Below are positions 1-13,409 of a stretch of DNA of 64,000 nucleotides, one piece after another (positions within the stretch are counted from its first letter, which is position 1; each line of letters starts with the position of its first letter). Made by a program: the position numbers and the translations under genes. The stretch is from NCBI RefSeq assembly GCF_000002985.6, contig NC_003279.8:2294001-2358000 (forward strand), in the 5' to 3' direction. The DNA comes from Caenorhabditis elegans (Eukaryota > Nematoda > Chromadorea > Rhabditida > Rhabditidae). A model generated the notes under the pieces. That model was not told the DNA's origin, did no database searches, and saw only the letters and a program-made list of their open reading frames with translations.

Positions 1-2601
1 AGAAGTGCAAGATGGAAGAAGAGCTCAACTTCCACAAGGGCTTCTTGATCGCCGAGCAACAGAGCTTTCTCTTAGACTGTGCCAACTTCGAGAACCAAAT
101 TGCCAACCTCAATAAGGAGATGACAGAGCTGGAGGAGCTCCGTGACGCCTACAAGCAACAGATCGGCGAAATCACCGAGAAACACGCCCAGCAAACGATG
201 ACATTCTCGAATGAGAAGGCCAAGTTCTGTCATGCCATGGAGCGCGTCGAGGAGAAATGGAATGCTGAATGTGTCAAACTTCGTGATGAAATTGGTGGAT
301 TGCAGAAAATGTTGTTCCAATCAACCAAGGAAACGATGGACAAGCGGGAGATTTTCGACGAGGAATCTCGTGAATGTCGCCGCAAAATCGACGAGCTCGA
401 GGGCCTGTTGGCAACGCAACAAGCAGCGGCGCAACGACAGATTACTCGACTCCTGGCCGAGATTGATGATCTCAATGTCCAATTGAGTGATACCAAATCA
501 GTCCAGGCGAACGCAGTGAAGGAGTGGGATGTCGAGTGTGCTGAGCTGGAAGAGGAGATCTACGAGTTGATCGGCAAACGGAAGACTGAAGGAAAAAAGT
601 TGAGAACCATGCAGAGAAAGAATACCTGGCTTACCGCGTCGATTAGACGGCTCTCCGAGCAACGCCGTGAAGAGCTTGCTGCCAAGAAAGATGAGATTTT
701 AAAGCTTAATAGTCTCTGTGAGCTTCAACGTATGGAAAAAGTCGAGTGGCTCAGTGACTTGAAGAAGGATGTGAATGCATGGAAGAATGAAACTTCCGTC
801 CGAATCGAATTGAAACAGAAGATCACAGATCTTGAGGAGCAAAACGAAGGTCTCGAGGAGAAGGTCGAGAACGTGCTTGCCCAGTACAGAAGCGAGTGCG
901 AACTGTACCAGAACAGTGTATCAAGCCTTCAAATGGATCGTGACAGGCTCAGAAAAGATGTTGATTTGTACAAAGGAAAGGCCGAGATACTGTTCACAAA
1001 GTTCGGAGATCTCGTCAAAACCAACGACGAATTGGAGAAGAAGGCGCATCAGAAGATGCTGGAGGCAGACAACTTGCGGAAGACAGTCGAGTTCTCGAAC
1101 ATGGAAATGACAAATGTGAAAGCGCTCATGGCGATGGAGCGGGAGCAAATCCTCGAAGAACGACACTCAACGGTTAGAGATCTTGAGGAGAAGCTCAAAA
1201 ATTTGACAATGGTAAGTGCTTTTTTTTTTGCTTTTTGAACACACACACACGTGGTGCCAAGCTGTCCCATTACGGATTGATCTACAAAAAATGTGGGAAT
1301 TGTTTCCCAAAAAAAAGTGACGTCAGCACGTTCTTAACCATGTGTCAGTTGAGAAGTCTGCGTCTCAACTCCCGCATTTTTTGTAGATCTACGTAGATCA
1401 AACCGAAATGGGACACTCTGACAGCGTGGTTTGATCTTCGAGAAATGCGGGAGAAGAGACGCAGACTTTTCAACTGATTTCGCATGGCTCACGCTCTCGT
1501 TAAAGCCGAATAATTATTAGAGCGCGCTTCGCATTTCTGCATCCGCGGTATTTTGACTTTCCACTGAAAAAAGCAGATATTTCAGATTTATCGAATTTTT
1601 ATCTTTAAAAATTTTTTTCTGCATTTTTCGAACAAACCTTTTGTTAAACAGTTAAAATCGAATTTAAAATGACTAAAATGAACTTTTTTCGTCCACTGGT
1701 TGTGAAATGGTTTGAATTTGAAGAAATCAACGGGATTTTTCTTATTTTCTAAATATTTTTCTATTAAAAATCGGTTTTAATACATTTGTGACTTAACATT
1801 AGGGTCAAAAAATGGTTTAAAACCGATTTTTAATAGAAATATATTTAGAAAATAAGAAAAATCCCGTTGATTTCTTCAAATTCAAACCATTTCACAACCA
1901 GTGGACGAAAAAAGTTCAAAAGTATCATTTTAAATTCGATTTTCACTGTTTAACAAAAGGTTTGTTCGTAAAATGCAGAAAAAAAAATTTTAAAAGCTAA
2001 AAATTCGATAAATCTGAAATATCTGCTTTTTTCAGTGGAAAGTCAAAATGCCACGGATGCAGAAACGCCAAGCGCAGCAAGCGCGCTCTAATAATTATTC
2101 GGCCTTGAGGAGAGCGTGTGGCTAAGTGTTTGATGACGTCACATTTTACTGGGAGAAAAATTCCCGCATTTTTTGTAGATCAAACCGCAACGATTGCTTC
2201 AAAATCTCTAATTTTCTTCTCTCTTCCAGACCTCATCTATCAACAAAAATCTTCTCGCCGAGGCACGTCGTTCGATCGCCCGGCTCACCGAAGATGCCAA
2301 AGAACAATCCGAGGCTCAAGAGTTCGATCGTCTACGCTGGAACGATCAGGTAGATCAACTGAAGGAAGTCAACGAGGAGCTCAAGAAGAATCTGGGCGTC
2401 GAGGTGTTGGAATCATCCGATGATTCGGATTGTTCCAGTGACTCCTCGAGTGATTCGGACTGCTCATCGGATTCTTCTGATTCTGAAGAAGATGAAGAGT
2501 ACCGTGATATGCCAAAACTGAAAGACGAGACAACCGCCGAGAACTCGTGGGAGCTGGTTGGAGAGGAGGAGGAAGAAGCAGAGCAGCAGCAGAATAACTG
2601 A
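1..2601 (+). CDS. Coiled-coil protein, 5' end outside window
   Basis: The reading frame is already open at base 3, so the gene begins upstream. Exons seen are 1-1211 and 2230-2601, joined in phase 0 by a GTAAG donor and a TTCCAG acceptor. About 400 residues of heptad-rich Glu/Lys/Leu coiled coil are followed by an acidic serine tract (repeated S-D-C-S-S-D) and a tail containing NSWELVGEEEEE. No catalytic motif is visible, so a structural or scaffold role is inferred only. The C-terminal NLGVEVLE and the W-E-[LM]-V tail recur in the coiled-coil gene at 6.1-8.6 kb, suggesting tandem paralogs. A likely poly(A) signal (AATAAA) lies near 2610. The only intron in view is filled with nested foldback DNA. 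Confidence 0.85.
1238..2210. repeat. Interrupted foldback element in intron, family with ACGTGGTG ends
   Basis: The intron carries blocks such as GATCTACAAAAAATG, TTCCCGCATTTTTTGTAGATC and TGACGTCA in inverted orientation. Shorter copies of the same family occur at about 6220-6400 and 34270-34470. This copy is split by the element at 1490-2118. The family name is not assigned. Confidence 0.7.
1490..2118. mobile_element. Foldback MITE, CACGCTCTC family, 5 bp TSD TGGCT
   Basis: The ends are inverted repeats (CACGCTCTCG and GAGAGCGTG) followed inward by AATAATTATTAGAGCGCGCT and its reverse complement. The arms (for example TTTGAATTTGAAGAAATCAA) are almost perfectly complementary. TGGCT lies immediately outside both ends (1485-1489 and 2119-2123), which reads as a 5 bp target duplication. 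It has no open frame of note, so it is non-autonomous. Related copies are at 20192-20968, 45167-46321 and 49193-49739. Confidence 0.8.
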
Positions 2602-2650
2602 TAAAATGTAAATAAATGCACAAATTGAATGTAATTACAAATGTGTGTAC

Positions 2651-3044
2651 CAGAGGTGGGCGGATATTTTTTCGGATATTTTCTAATAATGAATTTATCA
2701 ATAAGTATTGATGTAGTTATTCTGGAAGAAATGTATCCAAACCAAAGAGTAACTATTAAGCAACATTTTAATATGATAAAACCTAGAAAAATTCAACAAG
2801 TTTTCCTTACCGAGACCTTAAAACTTATTAGCCGAGCAACATCGGATTTTACGGATATCGGATAATGGACTTGCATATCGTTTATACAGAAAATTTGTAG
2901 AATTTTTCTAGGTTTTATCATATTAAAATGTTGCTTAATAGTTACTCTTTTGTTCGGATACATTTCTTCCACAATAACTACATCAATACTTATTGATAAA
3001 TTCATTATTAGAAAATATCCGAAAAAAATATCCGCCCACCTCTG
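2651..3044. mobile_element. hAT-like MITE with 8 bp TSD GTGTGTAC
   Basis: The terminal inverted repeats CAGAGGTGGGCGGATA and TATCCGCCCACCTCTG match the general hAT end pattern (CAG-N-G-G-T-G-G-G-C). GTGTGTAC flanks both sides (2643-2650 and 3045-3052), the 8 bp duplication expected for hAT. The two arms are near-perfect complements and contain no transposase. It sits just downstream of the first coiled-coil gene. Confidence 0.85.
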
Positions 3045-3402
3045 GTGTGTACCAACTTCTATAGTCGTACTGATCGCAAATTAGTTTTTTATTGTTTCAA
3101 AAACATGTACAATTGTACAATTTCCCCCTTTTATTCCCCCCCCCAATCAAAAAATTTCATTTCCTTCTTATTTTTTTGTTTTGTGAATTTTAAAAAATTC
3201 AAAAATTTGTAGTCCCCCTCCAAAAACCCCTCTGATTCTCACCGCCGAATATTTTTCCTAATTTCTTTTCGCTTTTTTTTTCTCTTTTTTCCCTAAAATT
3301 TCAAGATAAACGATGATTTCAATTCAAATAACAAACTTGGCTCAGAAGAAACCTTTCGCAAAATTCAGACAAAAAGAGGGAAATCTACAAGAAATGTTCA
3401 TT

Positions 3403-3430
3403 GCGGGCGGGCGGGCGGGCGGGCGGGTGG
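3403..3430 (+). repeat. (GCGGGC)n-type G-rich microsatellite
   Basis: Six consecutive GGG tracts separated by single C bases, then a GGTGG end. This could form a G-quadruplex on the plus strand. It lies in a gene-free stretch that also carries a TG run near 3508-3525 and a GC run near 3613. On the minus strand it would fall in the 3' UTR of the small exon at 3815-3919. Confidence 0.8.
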
Positions 3431-3814
3431 AGGAGACACAACAATAAGGATGTGAATTTCACTGGATTGAATGATAAAGAAAAGGTATAATAATAATAAG
3501 AATAAATCTGTGTGTGTGTGTGTGGGCTTCCGGTTTTTTTTGTAAACATGTGTGTGTGGGGGCCGGTCTATTATACAGAATTAGTCAGAAATAATGAACA
3601 CTAGTAGATCAGTGCGCGCGCGCGAAAAGGTGAACGGGAAAAGATAGCTCAACAAAAACTATGGATATGAAGAAGAGAAAAAATACGGTATAAGGGGGTG
3701 GGATGAGACAAAAAAATCAATGAGAATCATCATAAATATTTTTTTTAAAATTAATTTTCGCGGTGAAGATGAAGCTGGTCCCATTGGAATACGACAACGA
3801 TCATATGTACATTC

Positions 3815-3919
3815 GTTTACTGCTTCGATTGTGGAGTAGAAGCTGCTGCTGGTGGCTTCTGAGTCGAACGATCCTTTGATGGAGCACGAATTCCGTGAAG
3901 ACCTCCGGCAGATGGCATT
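3815..3919 (-). CDS. Small exon or terminal exon, unrecognised
   Basis: On the minus strand a TTTTCCAG acceptor is followed directly by an ATG frame of 33 codons reading MPSAGGLHGIRAPSKDR and ending in a Gln/Lys/Ala/Pro-rich tail before TAA. It may be the last exon of a larger minus-strand gene with upstream exons between 4 and 6 kb, or a tiny splice-leader-accepted gene. I could not find a convincing partner exon. Codon use looks coding, unlike the AT-rich surroundings. I do not recognise the product. Confidence 0.4.
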
Positions 3920-3929
3920 CTGGAAAATT

Positions 3930-5400
3930 TTTAATTAGTAATTAGTAAATTTGAAAAAAGAATTGTTTAGAATATTTTGGTATTTTTTTTCCAAATTTTT
4001 TACAATTAGCATTGCCAATCTTAAAAGTTCAAAAATGTATGCTTTTTATTCGAAATTATTTTTTGTACCAGATCAGGGGTGGGTGGCAATTGGTTTGTCG
4101 TCAAATTAGGCAATTTGCCGGTTTGTCGAAAAAATCTTTTCACAACTCTAGGTTTTCATGTAGGCACAAAATGCCTACTAGGTGCCAATCGAATGCCAAT
4201 CGAAAAATTGCCGGAATGAAAATTTCTGGAAAATCGGCACATTGCCGTCATATCGACAACTTGCCGAAAACGAAAATTTTCGGGAAATCGGCGAACCGGA
4301 AATTTGTCGGAATTGTGTTTTCGTTTTCGATTTTCAGAAAAATAGCATTTTTTGCAAAAATGGCTCAAGTTTTAGCCATTTTTTTTTAGAAAAGATGTTG
4401 TTTTCTGATATTTTTCTTCCGTCATTAGTAACAAAACTTGATGAAAAATTGAATTTTATCATTACATCTCTATAGATTTTTAAAAAACTTTCTATGAAAA
4501 AAATCGAAGAATCTTATCTACTCCAGCCAGTCATTTTAGACTATATTTTTATCATTTTAAGACAACAAAAATAATTTTACAATTCTAGGTTTTCATGTAG
4601 TCAGATAAATGTTTCATCGCCTATCGATAGGCATCTTCGAGGCATATTATGCCTGCCTTGTAGGCACCTAATTTTGCCCTACAAAACTACTGATTACATT
4701 CCTTATTAGCTCGAAATCCTATAACTTTTCCTAACTTCCCACTTTTAAGGGTGGTGTAGTCGAATTTTTTTTATTGCTTTATCAGGCTCATAATTGTCTG
4801 AAAACACCGAATTTCATAATGAAACTTCTTGAAAACTTTTCAGAAAAAAGTTATGACGGCTCAAAAAATGGCCTAAAATTAGTTAAAATCGGAAATTTGA
4901 CCAACTTATCAATGTCGCAGCAGCTGGAAACAATTTTTTTTTGAAATCACCGCCAAATTTTGAGTATACAAGTTAATTATCTTACGTTTTAAACTTGATT
5001 AAGGTATTAAAAAATCTTTGATTTTTAATTTTTTTAACCAAAACTCGCCGTCCATCGATTTTTAAATACTCGTTTAAAACGCGAGGTAATCGACTTGTAT
5101 ACTCAAAATTTGGCGGTAATATCAAAAAAAATTATTTCCAGCCACTGCGACATTGACAAGTCGGTCAAATTTCCGATTTTAACTAATTTTAGGCCATTTT
5201 TAGAGCCGTCATAACTTTTTTCTGAAAAGTTTTCAAGAAGTTTCATTGTGAAACTCGGTGTTTTGAGAGAATATCGAGTCTAATAAGACAATAAAAAAAT
5301 TCGACTACACCACCTTTAAAATTTGAATTTCTGTAATGTAATGCTCTAAATCTTCCAGATTGTCATATATATCCATTGTTTTCTCGACATCAAAGACCAC
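3930..5400. repeat. Gene-free repeat stretch with foldback
   Basis: A hAT-like end (CAGGGGTGGGTGGCAATTGG) starts near 4075 and runs into degenerate TTGCCGG-rich repeat; I see no matching right end. From about 4743 to 5320 there is an inverted repeat with ends TTTAAGGGTGGTGTAGTCG and CGACTACACCACCTTTAAA. Part of the same family is seen at 51430-51560. No coding exon is supported here. Confidence 0.65.
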
Positions 5401-6112
5401 CAAAAAGTCATTCAATACTATTTCCACTTCACCTGTTCACCCCTTCCCCAATCTTAACATCATCTTCTGACCCTTAACGTGACCCCGACTTTCCCAAATC
5501 TCCCTCTTCTGCTCACACAACGCTATTTCCAGAGAGCAAACACAGAGCAGCCCCGCCCTAGTGGCGCATCTAACCAAACGCGCAGTCCTCCACAACTATC
5601 CACATTGTAACCTTGGCCTGTACATTACATCAGTCGGACCATTCTCTCTCTCTCGCTTTTTACCGTGGCCCATCTCTCGGTGGCTAGACGCTGCCAATAT
5701 GCAGAGAGCAAGAGAGCGCAGAGCATTATGCAGAGGCTGTCTCTTTTGCTCTCGTCGAGCTATCCAAACCGTTGCCATTTCTCCCTCTTTCACTCCCCGA
5801 GACCACCCATATCTCTCGTCTCTCTCTCTCTCTCTCTTTTTCACTCTCTTTCATATTATTCATTCCTCTCTTCTCGGGTTCTTCATTCAATTCTCAGTCA
5901 TTAGCTACTACCACACAATGCCTAACAACTGAATTATATATTCTACCTGATCGCCGTTTTCCTCTCACAGCCTCGCAAGCTTTCTTTCTCCTTCTTCGAA
6001 TATTTTTTATGGTGACCTTGTCATTCGTCTCACTATTAATTTTTGTGTGTGTAACACATCTCTCAATAATCGATATTTTTTGCAGATCTCAATTTCAACA
6101 GCTTTCAAAAGA
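5400..6112 (+). promoter_or_regulatory. Probable promoter and 5' UTR of coiled-coil gene
   Basis: The stretch is CT-rich (CTCTCTCTCTCTCTC near 5819-5838, plus several CTCTCTC and GAGAGCA motifs) and clearly less AT-rich than the repeats on its left. A TTTTTTGCAG acceptor ends at 6085, 27 bases before the start codon at 6113, consistent with trans-splicing or a 5' UTR intron. Regulatory function is inferred from position and composition only. Confidence 0.4.
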
Positions 6113-8633
6113 ATGAGTGCCAACAGAACTGTCACAGTTTTTTCATCGTCAGCAGAGGATCAAGAGCCGGTAAGTATTTGAGCTGTTCTAGATTCTGTTG
6201 AGACACAAAAAATCCATTTTCACACGTGGTGCCAGAGTCTGTCTCATCACGGTTTGATCTACAAAAAACGCGGGAATTTTTTGCACAAAAATATGTTCTT
6301 AACCATGCGAAATCAGTTGAGAACTCTGTGTCTCTTCTCCCGCATTTTTTTGTAGATTTATGTAGATCAAGCCGAAATGAGACACTCTGACACCACGTGT
6401 TTTCAATGAATTCTGGAGTTTTGAAAATAGTTGAATGTGCCATGAACAAGTGTTTATATTTTAGATCGAATTGGCTGAAGACTCACTTCAAAACTTGGAC
6501 AAAATGCTGGCTGAGGAAAAAGAAGAACACCAGTTGTTGAAGGACGAAGTTGTGCTTCTCAGAAAGGTGAGCAACTTATTCAATTCACTATTTAGAGAAT
6601 TGAGAAAATCAATTCAATTAATGAAATTAATTAACTTAATATAACTAATAATAGAATTAATGGAACTTAATTAATTAGTAAATTGCAATTTTTCAAGCTA
6701 TAAACCTATTATTTTTCAGGAAAACGTGGAAGCCAAGACCTACTCCACATTATTGGAGATCATGCTTGACGAAGCCGAAGAAAAAGCATCGTCCGCTCAA
6801 GAAACGACCTCCGAAGAAAACAATCTCAAAATTTTGAACCGAGATCTTGTGGCCGAAAACTTGGAATTGAAAGAGATGAAAGAGGAGCTCAGAAAGATCT
6901 GGTTGAGCGACTCGAAAAAATTTCAAGAAGCTCTTACGCGGATCTCAGATGAGAATACAAAACTTCAAAAAGATTGTCACGAGTTGGAATCGATTCGGCA
7001 ATGTGCCCAGTTTGCATTGGATAACTGTAACGAGGAGCTCGAGAAAACCCAAACGGAAAACGAAGAGCACGAGAGCCGCATTGAGACGCTGGAACGTGAA
7101 GTTTGTGAAAAAGATATTGCCATGAAAGATATTGTTGAGCGGAAAGACGAGATTTCGCTTCAACTGGAATTGCAGACAAAGGAGTTCACATCTGCATTGA
7201 ATGATCTGATGTATGGAAGAGAAGACACCTTGAAGCAGATCCATCAAATGAAGGAAAACTGGAAGGTCAAGCAGAATGAATTTGAAGTTGAAATTACAAA
7301 GTTGAAGAGTCAAAATGACTACTTTGACTCTGAACGATTGCAATTGACTGACCGAATTAGAGCTTTGCTCAACGAGTTGTCCGATGTTCGCCTGGAACTT
7401 GGCTCTACTCGTTTGGCAATGAAGGAAAAAGCTGAAGTTACAGAAGCGGTGACCAGTTTCAACAAAGATCTTCGCGATAAGTTGGAAGATGAAATTGCAA
7501 GACTCGGTGAATGCTTACAGTTCAGAAAGGACGAACACGAACAGGATGAAGCAGTCATTGCTCATCTTGAAGAACAACTCAAACTTGGCAGTGATAAAGC
7601 TGCTGCGTTTTCCAGCGAGCACAGTGACACGATTGAGTTGCTCCGTGAGTCTGAAACCGAACTGATGGAGCTCAGAATGGAGAATTACGATCTGAAGGAG
7701 GACTTCAAAATTTTGAAGGAGGAGAAAGAAGATGTCAATCGCACATGTGAATGTCTCCGCGAACAATTGAGCACAACAATTCAGGAGCGGGACATCGAAA
7801 AAGGCCAGATGCAGAGTGAGATGGATGCAAAAATGGTTGCTGTGCATCAACAGTACGCCAAGCAAATTGATAATATGAAGTACAATCATATGTTGGCAAT
7901 TAATCAGGAGTTGATCAAAGGACAAATGGCTCTGGAATCTGGGAAGAAGAAGCACGCCAATGAGATTTTGACGGTACGAAACGAACTAGAGCAATCCAAT
8001 GCTGCTCATCAAAGCTTGAGAGACCAGTGCAGTTTGCTTTTGAGCTCCGAAGATGATCTCAGAACCGCACATTTGGCTTTAGAAAGCAAAATGACTCTCG
8101 TTTCTGAAGAATGTATTGCACTCAGAGTGTCTCGAGCTAATGCTCAGAAAGAAATTGGAAATTTGACTGAACATCACAAACTTGAAGTAGCACTCTTGGA
8201 AGATGCGAAATCCGGAATCCAACAACGTCTCCATTACGCCACTATTGAAATCGAGCAGCTAAAAAAGATCAATGAGGTTACTCAAGCCCAGTTTAAGAAG
8301 GAAACAGATGAGAAAAATGCCGAGATTAACGAATTCCAAGCTGCAATGGTATCAATGAAACAGCAATACAATGTTCTTGGCAATCATTGTCGCGTTCTGA
8401 CATCTCAAGGAATCTCGGATCGTACCACAATTGACAAACTCCAGGAAACCATTCGCGAGCACACAGAACTTGCAATCGAAACGAAGAGAATTCACGATGC
8501 AGAGATTGTTCAGTTGAATGATGCTCATAAGAAGTTGGTGGATAATTTGGGAGTTGAAGAACTCGACGAGGAGCCGAAAGCATCAACGGAATCGGAAGAG
8601 AAGGCTGAATGGGAGATGGTCGACGAAGAATAA
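6113..8633 (+). CDS. Coiled-coil protein, paralog of the upstream gene
   Basis: Three exons fit: 6113-6169, 6465-6566 and 6720-8633, all phase 0, giving about 690 residues. The start MSANRTVTVF follows a TTTTTTGCAG acceptor. The protein is almost entirely heptad-repeat coiled coil (Glu, Lys, Gln and Leu rich) without a recognisable enzyme or motor domain, so a scaffold or filament-like role is inferred. The end reads VDNLGVEELD, then an acidic tail ending WEMVDEE. This matches the C-terminal pattern of the gene at 1-2601 (NLGVEVLE and SWELVGEE). Intron 1 carries the TTGATCTACAAAAAACG foldback. The gene converges on tpxl-1 with about 165 bases between stop codons. Confidence 0.9.
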
Positions 8634-8797
8634 CAATTTTGATTAATTTCTTGTTCGTTTTTGTTTCTAAATTGCACACTTTACTGTACATTGCAAATTG
8701 TTTTTGTCTTTCATGCCCGCCTAAATTGTTCTCAATTTGTTATTACAATTTTTTCTGTTTAAATAATCAATTTTTCCTTTTTTGAAGAATTTTGAGT

Positions 8798-10392
8798 TCA
8801 ATAAATCCATCGTTTCTTCTCATACCCTTTGTAGGAGCTGTACACATATGATGGCACAGGGCGCACAGCAGATTTTCGGATACTCGACGCTGGGCCCTCG
8901 TGTGAAGTCCTCGTTGGCGTAGCAGTAACCTTTGGTGTGGCAAGTCTGTTGAAAAGGTCAGCACGGGAGGCTTTCTGTAAATTCAAAAAATATATATATA
9001 GAAAAAAAAACGTTGCACAAATGTACCCCTGGAGTGGAAGCCGAAATTGGAGGTTGGCCAGAACGGTCCACTGACCGAGCTCGAGTCGGCGGCTGGCGTT
9101 GTACGGATGAAGCCTGGAAATTCGATTTATTAAACAATTAGGCAAATTTTTTAAATTACCACTGGTGGTTTCTTGATCGTTGTGCTCGGAGTTCCCGGGT
9201 TGACTCGAAGCGGCTGCCGGTTACGAGCTGCTCCACCAGCTGGAACAGCAGGACGTGAAGCCGCTTTATTCTGTTGAGCATCAGCAGGAGCCGGAGCCGG
9301 AACAGTTGGCTTCACAACATTCATTCGAAGAATCGATGAGCGATTGGCTGTTGCAATCGGACGAATCTTCGGCGTCAATTTGCTCACCGACGTCGGCGCT
9401 GTTGCCTTGTTCGCCGATGCCGAACGCCGCGGTGGAGCAATTGGAGTGGTGTTTGCTGCAGCAGCAGCAGGCTTATTGGGGAAAACACTTCGACGAGAAG
9501 CCGTTGTATTGGTACGGCGTGTACGGTCACGGGATCTGTCACCTCCTGCAGTAGCAGCATCCGATTTTACTGCGGCAACCGGCGTTTTCTGAGCCACTTT
9601 GAGAGGCATAACACTTCGACGAACACTTGTTTTGGTGACATTTTCAGCGACACGAGCAGCCATCGCACGAGTAATGACACCTGGTCCGGTATTTGCAATT
9701 GGCGCGGAGATGGTGCGAGTGACAGAATTGTGAGGTGGACGTGGCACAGATGGTGCTCGTGGAGCTGCTGCAGCTGGCTCACGCGACATTGAACGTTTCG
9801 TGCTGATCGAGCGAGAACGAGTTCCGGACGCTGGAGCAATGACGGATGTCCTCTTATCTTCCTCTTCTTTCTTTCTCTGCTCTGAACGGCGACGCTGCGA
9901 AAGACGTTCCTCTGGAGCTTTTGGTGCAAACATTGACAATTTCTCAAGTCCCTCGATTAGCTGATTTTCTCCACCGCTTCCTGAAGCTGATGCGTCCTCG
10001 TTTGGCACGATTTTGAGTGGTTCTCTGATTGGTTGCTGCTGCTTCTCTTCTGTGTTGTCATTTTGACTTGCGTTGATTACAGTGGATTCCGATGAAGACG
10101 AAAGAAGATTATCGATAGTTGGAGATGGGAGATCATCATCGGATTCCCGCTTCGTCTTGGGAAGTTGCATTTTGACCGGCGTGTCGCATTCCAGGCTTGC
10201 TGGAAATTAAAACTTTATTATGAAAAATAATATTTGAATAGTCTTACGAAAGTGATTTTCGAAGTATGACGTCTCACACGGCTGGTCTCTGCTCGGCGAG
10301 CTCGATAATCTCGAATAGTCCTTGACTTTCGGTACAGCAAAGCTGCTGAAGAAATTCTCATCGAATTCCTGAATGGTTTGACTTTTGCTCAT
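8798..10392 (-). CDS. tpxl-1: TPX2-like Aurora A activator TPXL-1
   Basis: Exons on the minus strand are 10392-10248, 10199-9160, 9113-9027 and 8974-8798, in frame, giving about 482 residues. The N-terminus MSKSQTIQEFDENFFSSF puts Phe at positions 15 and 18. These are the residues known in C. elegans TPXL-1 to be needed for binding and activating Aurora A (AIR-1). The rest is low-complexity, basic and rich in Ser, Pro, Ala and Arg, as expected for a spindle microtubule-associated protein. Many R-S and T-P sites suggest phosphorylation. It lies about 320 bases downstream of the icp-1 stop on the same strand, with an acceptor (TTATAG) one base before ATG. That spacing suggests an operon and SL2-type trans-splicing. 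Confidence 0.9.
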
Positions 10393-10715
10393 CCTATAAG
10401 AAAGAAATAAATGATAATTTGAATTCTAACTGATAGAAAAATAAATAAATAAATAAACTCGTGAATTCAGAACACGTTAATCAATGAGTGAACAATAAAA
10501 TAAAAATCGGCTGAAGAATTATTATTTACAGCGAAAAAAAAATTTAATGTAAAGTTAGGGCCGATGGAGTTTTTGTATTCTCCGTTAAAAAGGGGGAAAC
10601 ATTGAAAATAAAAAATAACTCAATACGAAATATAAAAACATTTTACAATTTTTGAAAAAAGATTATGTCGCATGCTGGAGCGACTCCTGGCGATGTAAGC
10701 TGCTTCGGTACAACA

Positions 10716-13409
<2,694 letters not shown>

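Noticed and set aside
4012-4475. Open frames of 97-125 codons as genes
   Set aside because: They lie in degenerate TTGCCGG-type repeat sequence that is open in several frames at once.
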